From Fodinibius roseus (GTDB taxonomy: Bacteria; Bacteroidota; Rhodothermia; Balneolales; Balneolaceae), in the NCBI RefSeq assembly GCF_900129315.1, contig NZ_FQUS01000019.1, forward strand, positions 32,402 to 96,401: DNA of 64,000 bases, given 5' to 3'. Shown in pieces: positions 26,242 to 35,035 of the stretch. Every line of letters begins with the position of its first letter. Positions within the stretch are counted from its first letter, which is position 1. Position numbers and translations under genes: made by a program. Under the pieces are notes generated by a model, which saw nothing but the letters and a program-made list of their open reading frames with translations, searched no databases and was not told the DNA's origin.

Positions 26242-27717
26242 ATGAAAAAAACTGATCTCATCCGAGCGTTTATTCCCGGTGGCGTTTTAACCCCCAGGGA
26301 CTTAAAAAAGATTATCGGCATTGCCCGGGATCTGGGGAATGAGGTGGTTCATTTCGGGTCGAGGCAGGATATTATGTTTCCGGGTGATGAGGTAGATCAA
26401 AAGAAACTGGATGAGGAGTTTGGTTCGATTCAGACGAATTACGAATGGAGTGGACGGCGGTATCAGAATATCGTTACATCCTATGTCGCGGTGGATTTAA
26501 TGGCAAGTACTTCATGGGTCACTTCGGGAACCTATTTTAATGTGCTTGAGTACTTTGACTATCGTCCCCGGTTAAAAATAAATATTACAGATCCCAAACA
26601 GAGTCTGGTCCCGTTGTTTAACGGACAACTTAATTTTGTAGCTTCCGACCATGAGGACTACTGGTATCTGTTTGTAAAGTTCAATTCCTTTGGTGAGCGG
26701 CAGCGATGGCCGGTTTTGGTTTACAGCCGGGATATAGGAAAGATAGCCGCTGCCATAGAAGAGTATTATTTTAGATCTGAAAAGGAAAGTATTGCATCTG
26801 CCAAAAAATTATTTGAAGTAATAAATAAGAAGGTGGGTACTAATAGCAGGACCATTGACACGAATTTGGATTATCCCTCCGAGCCCTTTCCCTATTATGA
26901 AGGATTAAATAAAATGGCCGGTAACAAGTACTGGCTGGGGTTGTATTGGCGAAACAATCGCTATACCATCTCTTTTTTAGATAAGGTATGCAATCTTTGT
27001 GAGCAGACGAATTGTGGAAGAATCATCATTACCCCCTGGAAGTCCTTTATCGTTAAGGACATTTCAGAGGAAGACCGGTCGAAGTGGGAGCTCTTGTGTG
27101 GTAATAACGGGATCAATCTGAGACACTCTTCCCTCGAGCTTAACTGGCATTTGCCCGTACTTGATGATTCAGCTCTGAAGTTGAAAAAATACCTGGTTGA
27201 TGTGTTTGACAGGCACGATATCAGTACGTATGGACTAACGTTTTCTATCAAGGAGCCGCCGGTTAACCTGTTTACTTCTGTTGCTATTCTTACACAGCCG
27301 AGTATCCGGCTGTTTGGAAAATATGACATTTTAAAGCGTTATAATGTGTTTTACAGCAAGAATTTTGATCCCAATGAGGAGTATTATATCCCATTTGGAA
27401 TGTATGTCTCCAAGAGGAATCTCCCGGAAGTTCTGATGAAGCTGAGCAGGATATACTACGAAGAAATGAATAAGGAAAAGGAAGATAGAATATGGGAGAA
27501 GCAGGAAGGGAAAACGTTTTTGAAAACCGTATTTCAATGTTCGGATTGTATGACGACCTATGATGAACGATACGGGGAGCCGAAGTCAGGTATTACGGAG
27601 GGGATCGCTTTTCATGAACTTCCGGGCAGCTATCACTGTCCTGTGTGTGAGGCTCCCAAGTCTTCATTTCAGGAAGTCGAAATGGACCTGGGAGAAGAAG
27701 TGAGTCGGGAATTTTAA
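26242..27717 (+). CDS. Nitrite/sulfite reductase ferredoxin-like protein with C-terminal rubredoxin domain
   Basis: 491 residues from ATG 26242; a TTG at 26200 would add 14. The C-terminal 55 residues are rubredoxin: FQCSDCMTTYDERYG, a 20-residue loop with Gly, then YHCPVCEAPKSSF, with all four iron Cys. The main body has alternating alpha/beta segments of nitrite/sulfite reductase half-domain type (FIPGGVLTPRDLKKIIGIAR; HFGSRQDIMFPG), with one Cys cluster KVCNLCEQTNCGRI that does not match the usual siroheme-[4Fe-4S] spacing. I infer an electron-transfer or regulatory partner for nitrate or nitrite reduction. It lies between the nitrate reductase and moaD. Similar proteins occur, as far as I recall, in nitrate clusters of Bacteroidota, without a known role. 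Confidence 0.78.
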   Translation: MKKTDLIRAFIPGGVLTPRDLKKIIGIARDLGNEVVHFGSRQDIMFPGDEVDQKKLDEEFGSIQTNYEWSGRRYQNIVTSYVAVDLMASTSWVTSGTYFNVLEYFDYRPRLKINITDPKQSLVPLFNGQLNFVASDHEDYWYLFVKFNSFGERQRWPVLVYSRDIGKIAAAIEEYYFRSEKESIASAKKLFEVINKKVGTNSRTIDTNLDYPSEPFPYYEGLNKMAGNKYWLGLYWRNNRYTISFLDKVCNLCEQTNCGRIIITPWKSFIVKDISEEDRSKWELLCGNNGINLRHSSLELNWHLPVLDDSALKLKKYLVDVFDRHDISTYGLTFSIKEPPVNLFTSVAILTQPSIRLFGKYDILKRYNVFYSKNFDPNEEYYIPFGMYVSKRNLPEVLMKLSRIYYEEMNKEKEDRIWEKQEGKTFLKTVFQCSDCMTTYDERYGEPKSGITEGIAFHELPGSYHCPVCEAPKSSFQEVEMDLGEEVSREF

Positions 27718-27737
27718 ATATAAAAAGATAACAGACT

Positions 27738-27980
27738 ATGAGATTGAATGTAAAGCTTTATGGAATAACGAAAGAGATCGTCGGTCAAACAGAATTGAAG
27801 TACTGCCTTTCTTCATCGTCGGATGTATCTTCGTTACGAAAAGAACTTAAAAGGGAATATCCTGAACTCGGCCGGCTTACATCGTTGCTGGTTGCCGTCA
27901 ATGGGGAGTATGCCCCCCGGGATTTAGTATTGAATGAACAGGACGAGGTAGTCCTCATCCCCCCGGTAAGCGGAGGATGA
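27738..27980 (+). CDS. moaD: Molybdopterin synthase small subunit MoaD
   Basis: An 80-residue ubiquitin-like protein ending in PPVSGG. The C-terminal Gly-Gly is thiocarboxylated to deliver sulfur for molybdopterin. The pattern MRLNVKLYG at the start and LVAVNGEYAPRDLVLNEQDE with VVLIPP at the end is typical MoaD. It lies 20 bp after the rubredoxin gene and 77 bp before moaE, probably cotranscribed. The MoeB-type enzyme that activates MoaD is not in the window. Confidence 0.92.
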   Translation: MRLNVKLYGITKEIVGQTELKYCLSSSSDVSSLRKELKREYPELGRLTSLLVAVNGEYAPRDLVLNEQDEVVLIPPVSGG

Positions 27981-28057
27981 TTTTGTTATAAGTTATTGGT
28001 TGTCAGAAATTCTGGTGACCAGTAGCAACTACTCACTCACTAATCAATAAACGAGGT

Positions 28058-28468
28058 ATGATTGTATTGACATCCAAGCCTATCAACGTGCAACGAGCGA
28101 TTGATGAAGTTTCCTCGGCAGAGGCGGGCGCTGTAGTTGTATTTATTGGCACGGTCCGCAACATGACCGATGGCAAACGGGTAGTAAAACTCGACTTTGA
28201 AGCCTACGATAAGATGGCCATATCGGAACTCGAGAAAATCGTGAATGAGGCAGTCGACCAGTGGCCAATAAAGAATATTTCAGTTATTCACCGTACCGGT
28301 AACCTTCGGATATCGGATATTGCCGTGGTCATTGCTGCTTCTTCCCCTCATCGAAAAGAGGCATTCAGAGCATGTGAGTTTGTGATTGATACCCTCAAAG
28401 AAACGGTTCCCATCTGGAAGAAAGAGTTTTTTGAAGATGAGGAAATCTGGGTGGCCGCGCATCCATGA
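28058..28468 (+). CDS. moaE: Molybdopterin synthase catalytic subunit MoaE
   Basis: 136 residues. It converts cyclic pyranopterin monophosphate to molybdopterin using sulfur from MoaD. Characteristic stretches are GAVVVFIGTVRNMTDGKRVV, LDFEAYDKMAISELEKI, VIHRTGNLRISDIAVVIAAS, HRKEAFRACEFVIDTLKETV and PIWKKEFFEDEEIWV, the last carrying the conserved active-site lysines. The length is near the E. coli protein (150). It is the last gene of the plus-strand run that starts at nirB; hemD is convergent 104 bp further on. Confidence 0.94.
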   Translation: MIVLTSKPINVQRAIDEVSSAEAGAVVVFIGTVRNMTDGKRVVKLDFEAYDKMAISELEKIVNEAVDQWPIKNISVIHRTGNLRISDIAVVIAASSPHRKEAFRACEFVIDTLKETVPIWKKEFFEDEEIWVAAHP

Positions 28469-28572
28469 AGTAAATTACAGCTTTAAATTTTTTTTAACCA
28501 AATGTTATTCACTACAGAAAGCAGGTTATTTTTATACAGTAAGTTCAATGAGTGATTTGTTATGTTTGTTCT

Positions 28573-29412
28573 TTAGTTTATTCTTTTTGGGAGCTTTTCT
28601 GATATTTCATTAATGAAAATAGCCAGCTTGGGTCGCGAGGGCTCAAAATCAACCGTAATTCCATGGGATTCCAGTCCACCAGAACAAACAGGGCCGATGG
28701 ATGCCACCACCACCTCTTCCAGGGCCTTGCGCAACTCCTCTTTAGACGCCACGATATCTGCTACCTTCATCACATGGTTGACCTGTGTTTTGCTGGTAAA
28801 CAGTACGACATCGGTTTCTCTATCCAGGATAGCACGGATGCCTTTTTTTAACGGCTCGAGATCATCCGGAAGTGCCCAGCGATAGATAGAGGTCTGCAGT
28901 AATTCAGCACCGCGTGCCTCTAATTCCCTGTTTAGCTTTTCATTCGGTTCCCCATATTCCTGTATGGCTATGAGCTTTCCATTTAAATCAGAGGTTAACT
29001 CGTTATCGGCAAGGGATTCCAACAGCTCTTTCCAGGTATTGGGTTCCGGAACTTTTATATTAATCGGGATCTCCAGCTTACGAAGTGCTTTGGCCGGCTT
29101 GGGACCGCGCGAAACAACCGTAATACCCGATAGTGCCTGGTGTATATTTTCCCAGTCATACTTAGTCTTCATAGTTTTTACCAGCATATCTGTCCCCACG
29201 CCCGTCAGGCAAATGAGGATATCAACGTTGCCGTCAAACAATTGCTCAGCGAATGAAAATACAGCCGTATGGTTCTCCAGGGGCACTTCCTGCATGGAGG
29301 GGGCGCTGATTGCCCGGGCTCCTTTTCGCTGCAGTAGTTGTGCTGTCGAGTCGGCCATTCGGCTTTCAAAGGCCACGGCAGTCATATTATTGAGTGGATT
29401 TGTGGAATTCAT
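28573..29412 (-). CDS. hemD: Uroporphyrinogen-III synthase
   Basis: 279 residues of the HemD fold: two alternating alpha/beta domains with low sequence conservation. Recognisable parts are DILICLTGVGTDMLVKTM, a central IAIQEYGEPNEKLNRELEAR, the conserved VVLFTSKTQVNHVMKVAD and VASIGPVCSGGLESHGI. It cyclises hydroxymethylbilane to uroporphyrinogen III, the substrate of CobA. Placed in the nitrate island rather than with other heme genes, it may be a copy dedicated to siroheme; HemD-like domains also occur in nitrate-responsive regulators, but no DNA-binding domain is present here. The next gene on this strand (mobA) lies 222 bp upstream. Confidence 0.85.
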   Translation of the reverse strand: MNSTNPLNNMTAVAFESRMADSTAQLLQRKGARAISAPSMQEVPLENHTAVFSFAEQLFDGNVDILICLTGVGTDMLVKTMKTKYDWENIHQALSGITVVSRGPKPAKALRKLEIPINIKVPEPNTWKELLESLADNELTSDLNGKLIAIQEYGEPNEKLNRELEARGAELLQTSIYRWALPDDLEPLKKGIRAILDRETDVVLFTSKTQVNHVMKVADIVASKEELRKALEEVVVASIGPVCSGGLESHGITVDFEPSRPKLAIFINEISEKLPKRIN

Positions 29413-29617
29413 GATATAGATTTTTTCAAACTTGAAATGAAAATGAGAGCAGTTGCCGAATGATCTGGTGTTGTAATTACTTAAAAAACCGAGCCATGGG
29501 CTGGTTTACAGCCTCGCCCTTTGGTATAGGCTATTGGTATATAAAATTAAATGATTTTTATTACAAATCCTGTTTTCCTAATGAGCTGCGAGTACCTGCT
29601 TCTCCCAAAAATTTGTC

Positions 29618-29639
29618 CCTGAGCAAGGCGAAGCTCAGG
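29618..29639 (-). terminator. Probable hairpin terminator of mobA
   Basis: CCTGAGC (29618-29624) and GCTCAGG (29633-29639) form a 7-bp stem overlapping the mobA stop codon. On the minus strand the stem is followed, after GACAA, by a run of T, so it may stop mobA transcription. Confidence 0.4.
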
Positions 29640-30798
29640 AAGTATGAGCTAATTGGGCGAGTGCCTGCTCATATTGGCGGGGATTATTGGCATTCATGAG
29701 CTCCCGGGGATCAGGAGGATCCAATAGCTGAATGTCAGCGTTGATTAATGCCTTCCGGGGACAGGAGTAACCCATACCCAGAAACGTTAGAAGTACCTGA
29801 TAACTTTTGGGCTCCCAAATGGTAATGAGGGGCTCCGGGAATCTGCTTTCGTTCTTTTGGAACGCCGTAGCAATTTTTGAAGGATTCCGGTTTTCTACCA
29901 GAGCCTGCAAGGTTTGGGGAGATAATAACGGCAGATCACAGGCCACTGCCAGGAAGGCCGAGTTTGGATACGCTCTAAAAGCTGACAGCAGGCCTCCAAG
30001 GGGACCCATTTCAAGAAAAGAGTCCGTAATGATGTTATAATTCCCCGGAATGCCCTTTTTCTGATCTTTCCGGCATGAGAGAAACACCTCATTGCAATAA
30101 TCCTCCATTAGTTCATAGAGATACAGGCGCTGCTGTTTACCATGGTAGTCCAAGCGCGTTTTATCGGTATGCATTCTCGTACTTTTTCCACCGGCCAATA
30201 CCAATCCTTTCAACGAGGGTGTGGCAGCCTCTAAAAGTTGATCTATTCGACTGACAATTTTCCCTGTTTCCTCAATTTTAAAAACGGGGATCCGGTCTAT
30301 CTCTTTTATATTTTGTTTCACGTAATCAGGTACATGGGTTACTCCTTCCTGCAATACCATTATTTTGGTATTGGTTAGACGCTCCGGGGCTACCGGCTTT
30401 CGCTGGTCTATGACCGTAAGCTGGTTTTGGGCATCAAAATGATTGCCGTTGAGAAGTATCAGGTCTGCTTCATTAAACATTGATCTGGCCTGATAGTTAT
30501 CCAGTCCCTTTCTACAATTGAACTTTTGGGCGGATTCTGTTCGAATATGGACCAGGTCCGTATCCGTGTACGTTTTTGCACGGTCCTGATCAGAATTAGT
30601 CTCGTTTGAATGCTCTGCATCTACATAACCGATTCGGTACTTTTGGGATAACGATTTGCTAAGTTGAGCGGCAAGCTTTTGAACGGCCGGACATGTAGTG
30701 CCGGCAATAGCCAGCTCGTTTCTGCCGAATGTACCGTGGTCCGCTTTAGCTAAAACAGTGTGTTTTTGATGAGTTTGCCTGTTCTTATTCCTTGGCAT
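29635..30798 (-). CDS. mobA: Molybdenum cofactor guanylyltransferase (MobA) with extra N-terminal domain
   Basis: 387 residues from ATG 30798 (AAGGA about 13 bases upstream); ATG 30834 and GTG 30867 are alternatives. The C-terminal 190 residues are MobA: LAGGKSTRMHTDKTRL nucleotide motif, GPLGGLLSAFRA, LAVACDLPLLSP. It attaches GMP to molybdopterin to make the guanine dinucleotide cofactor used by the NapA/NasA-type reductase. The first 190 residues are a separate domain (HGTFGRNELAIAGTTCP, YRIGYVDAEHS, LILLNGNHFDAQNQL) that looks MobB-like but without an intact GxxxxGK P-loop. A related N-terminal domain is, to my recollection, usual in Bacteroidota MobA proteins. Divergent from moeA. Confidence 0.85.
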   Translation of the reverse strand: MPRNKNRQTHQKHTVLAKADHGTFGRNELAIAGTTCPAVQKLAAQLSKSLSQKYRIGYVDAEHSNETNSDQDRAKTYTDTDLVHIRTESAQKFNCRKGLDNYQARSMFNEADLILLNGNHFDAQNQLTVIDQRKPVAPERLTNTKIMVLQEGVTHVPDYVKQNIKEIDRIPVFKIEETGKIVSRIDQLLEAATPSLKGLVLAGGKSTRMHTDKTRLDYHGKQQRLYLYELMEDYCNEVFLSCRKDQKKGIPGNYNIITDSFLEMGPLGGLLSAFRAYPNSAFLAVACDLPLLSPQTLQALVENRNPSKIATAFQKNESRFPEPLITIWEPKSYQVLLTFLGMGYSCPRKALINADIQLLDPPDPRELMNANNPRQYEQALAQLAHTS

Positions 30799-30961
30799 TA
30801 TCTGTTGTTGTTCCTTGGCATTGTTGGGAATCATAGTATATGTAAAAACTATTTTTCCAGCAGGCACGATACAAAATATTAATTTAGTTAGTAAAATATT
30901 AATTATATCAATAATTTGTTAACTTAATTAGTAATTTAATTAAATTAATTATTATCTGTTT
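30799..30961. promoter_or_regulatory. AT-rich divergent mobA / moeA control region
   Basis: The part at 30870-30960 is almost pure A and T, built of words such as TTAGTTAGTAAAA, TTAATTA and AATTTAATTAAATTAAT. Both divergent promoters must lie here. The composition resembles that upstream of nirB, moaA and amt and may bind a shared regulator or a nucleoid protein. Confidence 0.4.
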
Positions 30962-32173
30962 ATGATTGAAGTAGCAGAGGCCGAAGGTATTATTGACGGG
31001 GTACGATTGGAGGTAGAAACGGAGAAGCTTGATGTTTCTGATACCGCTGGAATGATTCTGCGGGAACCGATAACATTGGATCGGGATTTACCTCCTTTTG
31101 ACCGGGTGATGATGGATGGTATTTCAATTCAGTATGACAAGTGGGAGCAGGGACAGAGCGTGTTTCCGGTAGAGGGGTTGCAAAAAGCAGGGGAACCTAA
31201 ACAGCTCATGGATGGTAACGGGCACTGTATGGAAGTGATGACCGGGGCTATATTACCCGGAAATGTGGATACGGTGATCCGGTATGAGGATATTAACATC
31301 CAGCAGGATGGAAAAGAAATCTCAGCGGTTATCCAAAAAGGTCCCAAAGCAAAGGGACAGAATATCCATCCAACAGGGACCAATCGGAAGAGGGGGGAGC
31401 GGGTGATTGATCAGGGAACGGTTCTGAGCCCGGCCGAAATCGGGGTAGCCGCCACGGTGGGGAAAACACGGCTGAACGTTTCGAAAGTACCGGAGGTAGC
31501 CGTGGTATCTACGGGTGATGAACTGGTGCCCATCGGTCAGCGTCCGCTCCCTCACCAAATACGCCGGTCGAATGCCTATACTATATCCGCCGCGCTGCGA
31601 GAGCTGCATATGGAAGCAGAGCTGTTTCATCTGAATGATGATCGCATTGAGATTGCGGAAAAACTGGATAAGATAATCGGGCAATTTGATTTGATGATTC
31701 TAAGCGGGGGCGTCTCCAGAGGAAAGTTAGACTATATTCCGGAGTTACTTGAGCAAAAAGGGGTGGAAAAACGCTTTCATAAAGTAAGGCAGCGTCCGGG
31801 CAAACCCTTCTGGTTCGGGCAATCTGAGGAGGCGGTGGTCTTTGCCCTTCCCGGGAATCCGGTTTCTACTTTTTCCTGCTGCTGCCGGTATGTCCTGCCC
31901 TGGCTGAAAAAGCAGTTGGGGATGCGTAAAAGAAATGTATTAAGGGCTCAGCTTACTGCAGATTATACCTTCAAGAAAAAACTGACCTATTTTTTGCAGG
32001 TGACTATAGATATTAATAATGATGGTATTATGAAGGCTACCCCGGTCAAAGGGAAAGGATCCAGTGATTTGGTCAACCTGTGCAGGGGAGATGGTTTCCT
32101 GGAGTTGCCGGAAGACCGGGCCCATTTTACGGCCGGGGAAAGCTATCCCCTGTTCCTGTATCGATCGTTGTGA
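30962..32173 (+). CDS. moeA: Molybdopterin molybdenumtransferase MoeA
   Basis: 403 residues. It inserts molybdate into adenylylated molybdopterin. Motifs: LPPFDRVMMDGISIQYDKW (Asp of the conserved SxxDGYA-type motif), EVMTGAILPGNVDTVIRYED, EVAVVSTGDELVPIGQ, LILSGGVSRGKLDYIPELLE in the MPT-binding domain, and VFALPGNPVSTFSCC. The length and domain order match E. coli MoeA (411). The start at ATG 30962 directly follows the AT-rich divergent region. Followed by the convergent moaA gene 150 bp later. Confidence 0.95.
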   Translation: MIEVAEAEGIIDGVRLEVETEKLDVSDTAGMILREPITLDRDLPPFDRVMMDGISIQYDKWEQGQSVFPVEGLQKAGEPKQLMDGNGHCMEVMTGAILPGNVDTVIRYEDINIQQDGKEISAVIQKGPKAKGQNIHPTGTNRKRGERVIDQGTVLSPAEIGVAATVGKTRLNVSKVPEVAVVSTGDELVPIGQRPLPHQIRRSNAYTISAALRELHMEAELFHLNDDRIEIAEKLDKIIGQFDLMILSGGVSRGKLDYIPELLEQKGVEKRFHKVRQRPGKPFWFGQSEEAVVFALPGNPVSTFSCCCRYVLPWLKKQLGMRKRNVLRAQLTADYTFKKKLTYFLQVTIDINNDGIMKATPVKGKGSSDLVNLCRGDGFLELPEDRAHFTAGESYPLFLYRSL

Positions 32174-32323
32174 GGCCTTGTTTCACAGGCATCACGGGTT
32201 TTAAAACGGCTGGAGATTATCCCAAAGGCTAAGTGGCTATGTTATGGATGGGCGGACAGAGTTTAGGTACATTTCCCGGGGGAAAATGACCGGCAGTTTT
32301 ATCGAATTAGGACCGGCAGAACA

Positions 32324-33325
32324 TTATCCGCCAATTACCGACATCGACTCGTTGAGTTTGTCTTTTCTTCTCTTTTCTGCCTCAAACCCATCTTTGGGCC
32401 GCTGTTTAAAGGTGTGTTTGAAGAGGGTGCGGATTTCTCTATCACTGGCACCATCGCGTAGAATTTCCCTGATGTTGAGAACGCCGCTGTCATAGAGACA
32501 GGTTTTGAGGGTGCCCTGGGAATCGATGCGTATCCGATTACAAGTCCCGCAAAATGTACGGCTGAAAGCTGCTATGATACCCAGTTTTCCCCGGTAATTC
32601 GGAATCTTATAGTTAGTGGAGGTAGAGTGGGGACCAGAGAATATCGTTTCTAAATGGGGATATTCGTCTTTGAGATGATTCAGGATTTTGTCGTATGTCC
32701 AGGTAAGTGCGGAGCCGTTGCCGCCCTCCCCGTTAAAGGGCATCTCTTCAATGAACCGTACCGACAGATCGTTGTAACGCGTGAGTTCGGCCAGGGGGAT
32801 GATATCCTTAATATTTTCATCCTCCATCACCACAGTATTGATTTTAAAGGGAATAGAGCTCTTTTTAAGGAGATGGAAGGTCTTAATCACCCGGTCAAAT
32901 TGATTTCTTCGTGTAATCGACTCAAAACGATCAGAATCCAGCGTGTCAAGACTCAGGTTAACAGAGGTAATCCCTATTTGTTGCAGACGTGAAATATACG
33001 GGGACAGGAGCGTGCCGTTGGTAGTGAGGGCAATTTTCTCAAGTTTTTTGTTGTTGCTGATAGTGGTGATGAAGTCGATTAAATTTTTTCGAACAAAAGG
33101 TTCGCCCCCGGTGATACGGATCTTGGATATTCCCAGGTCCGTAAGAATGGTGATAACACGTTCGAGCTCTTCATAGGACAGCAATGCTTCGCGCGGCAAA
33201 AAATTTGTTCCGGAAGCCGGCATACAATATTTGCACCGCAGATTGCATCGATCGGTTACGGACAGGCGAAGATAGGTAATAGGCCGGCCGTGATTATCAT
33301 AAATAACAGAACGGTCAGAACTCAT
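32324..33325 (-). CDS. moaA: GTP 3',8-cyclase MoaA (radical SAM)
   Basis: 333 residues from ATG 33325. It performs the first step of molybdenum cofactor synthesis. Radical SAM cysteines C27, C31 and C34 lie in DRCNLRCKYCMP, followed by the SAM-binding ITGGEP. The second [4Fe-4S] site is CGTCNRIRIDSQGTLKTC. The C-terminus ends in the double Gly (VIGG) that is needed in MoaA. An in-frame TTG at 33337 would add four residues but is less likely. It faces moeA convergently and shares an AT-rich upstream region with rarA. Confidence 0.96.
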   Translation of the reverse strand: MSSDRSVIYDNHGRPITYLRLSVTDRCNLRCKYCMPASGTNFLPREALLSYEELERVITILTDLGISKIRITGGEPFVRKNLIDFITTISNNKKLEKIALTTNGTLLSPYISRLQQIGITSVNLSLDTLDSDRFESITRRNQFDRVIKTFHLLKKSSIPFKINTVVMEDENIKDIIPLAELTRYNDLSVRFIEEMPFNGEGGNGSALTWTYDKILNHLKDEYPHLETIFSGPHSTSTNYKIPNYRGKLGIIAAFSRTFCGTCNRIRIDSQGTLKTCLYDSGVLNIREILRDGASDREIRTLFKHTFKQRPKDGFEAEKRRKDKLNESMSVIGG

Positions 33326-33601
33326 GAGTAGCAACAAAATTAATTAAAATTACAATAATTAATAATATATATAAATAATTAACGGATATTTAGTTAAATA
33401 AATAATCATTTAAAGTAAAATTAATAATATTATTAAGTATGGGTATTGTTGCTGGCAGCTGAAAAAACGTCGCCTGTTCAAAATGATCGAATTTCGTAAT
33501 ACCGATTATTTAGAAATTTCCCTTAGGGGAATAATTAAATTTAGAATGGCTGACGGGATATTCTTAACTTCCGTTTTTAAATTTTTTATCAAACGTAAGT
33601 C
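33326..33601. promoter_or_regulatory. AT-rich divergent moaA / rarA region
   Basis: The first 110 bases are extremely AT-rich (words TTAATTAA, TTAGTTAAATAAATAATC, ATTAATAATATTATTAAG), as upstream of mobA/moeA. No gene is present. Confidence 0.35.
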
Positions 33602-34981
33602 ATGGATTTGTTTAACGAGCATTCCGACGATCATGGAGATGATTCACAATCCGATTCCACGAATCCCCACGAACCGCTGGCTACGCGTATGCGTCCCCAC
33701 TCGCTGGAGGAGTTTGTGGGACAAAAGCACATCGTGGGCGAAGGCAAGATGCTGCGGCGTATGATTGAGTCCGGTGTTATCGGTTCGCTTATTTTTTACG
33801 GTCCCCCCAGCTCCGGAAAGACAACGCTGGCCCACGTCATATCGCGTGAAATCAATGCTCAGTTCGTAGTGCTTAACGCCGTCCTGGATGGGATAAAAGA
33901 CCTGCGAGAAGTGGTCGCCAAAGCGGAGAAGATGCAGCAGATGAACGGGCGCAAGACCATTCTGTTTGTGGATGAAATCCACCGGTGGAACAAAGCCCAG
34001 CAGGATGCGCTGCTCCCGCATCTGGAGTCCGGAATCATTACCTTGATCGGAGCTACAACGGAGAATCCATTCTACACCATGGTCAGTCCATTGCTCTCAC
34101 GCTGCCAGCTGTTTGAGCTTTACGATCTTACCAGGGATCATGTATTGGCAATGATTGGCCGGGCGTTAGAGGAAGAGCATCGCGGGTTGGGCAACAAAAA
34201 TATCGAGGTTACCGAACCGGCAAGAAATCATCTGGCGGATTTTGCGGGCGGGGATATCCGAAATGCCCTGAATGCTCTGGAGGTAGCCGTGTTGTCAAGC
34301 GAACCGGATGAAGAGGGCATGATTCATATCGACCTGGAGATCGCCCGGGAATGTATTCAAAAGCGCAGCGTGCGGTACGACGGCACCGGGGACGAGCACT
34401 ATCATTATGCTTCGGCATTTATTAAGTCCATGCGCGGCTCCGATCCCGACGCGGCCCTGTACTGGATGGCCGCGATGCTGGAAGGCGGAGAGGATCCCAA
34501 TTTCCTGTTCCGGCGTATGCTGATCCTGGCCTCCGAAGATGTGGGAATGGCTGATCCGCATGCGCTCTCGCTGGTCAATTCGGCGCACGAGGCATTTACC
34601 AAATGCGGTATGCCCGAGGGACTGTATTTCCTGGCTCATGCCAGTATCTACCTGTCACTGGCACCAAAGAGCAATAGCACGGGCGCTATTTTTTCGGCCC
34701 GTCGCGAAGTCAAAAACAGTGGCATCGGTGCCGTGCCGCCCCATCTGCGCGATAAAACGGCAAACTCCAAGCAGTCGCGTTACCTGGGCGTTGAAAATGC
34801 TTCGGACGATTATATCTATCCTCATTCCTATGATCACCACTGGGCCCCGCAGCAGTATCTGCCCGAGGAGGTTCGGAACAGGGAGTGGTATGAGCCGGGA
34901 CAAGTGGGCCGCGAGAATAAGCTGTGGGAGCGGCTGCAGAAGATTAAAGAAGCGTATTCTCACAGTGAAGCTCGAAAATAA
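33602..34981 (+). CDS. rarA: Replication-associated recombination protein A (RarA/MgsA)
   Basis: 459 residues. A AAA+ ATPase related to clamp loaders that acts at stalled replication forks with SSB. N-terminal PLATRMRPHSLEEFVGQKHI is the family signature; Walker A is FYGPPSSGKTTLAH, Walker B ILFVDEIHRWNKAQQDALLP, sensor 1 LIGATTENPFYTMVSPLLSR, sensor 2 FAGGDIRNALNALE. The C-terminal tetramerisation part has RMLILASEDVGMADPHAL and YLPEEVRNREWYEPG. Full length. The end of the gene shares a hairpin with the convergent amt gene. Confidence 0.95.
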   Translation: MDLFNEHSDDHGDDSQSDSTNPHEPLATRMRPHSLEEFVGQKHIVGEGKMLRRMIESGVIGSLIFYGPPSSGKTTLAHVISREINAQFVVLNAVLDGIKDLREVVAKAEKMQQMNGRKTILFVDEIHRWNKAQQDALLPHLESGIITLIGATTENPFYTMVSPLLSRCQLFELYDLTRDHVLAMIGRALEEEHRGLGNKNIEVTEPARNHLADFAGGDIRNALNALEVAVLSSEPDEEGMIHIDLEIARECIQKRSVRYDGTGDEHYHYASAFIKSMRGSDPDAALYWMAAMLEGGEDPNFLFRRMLILASEDVGMADPHALSLVNSAHEAFTKCGMPEGLYFLAHASIYLSLAPKSNSTGAIFSARREVKNSGIGAVPPHLRDKTANSKQSRYLGVENASDDYIYPHSYDHHWAPQQYLPEEVRNREWYEPGQVGRENKLWERLQKIKEAYSHSEARK

Positions 34982-34983
34982 AA

Positions 34984-35010
34984 GGACCAGGCCCGGTCAG
35001 AGTCTGGTCC
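34984..35010 (-). terminator. Intrinsic terminator of amt
   Basis: GGACCAG (34984-34990) and CTGGTCC (35004-35010) form a 7-bp stem. On the minus strand it is followed at once by TTTTATTTT, fitting termination of amt transcripts; on the plus strand no T-run follows. It lies 3 bp after the rarA stop codon. Confidence 0.7.
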
Positions 35011-35035
35011 CTGTGGGGGGATTAGTGTATGGGTT

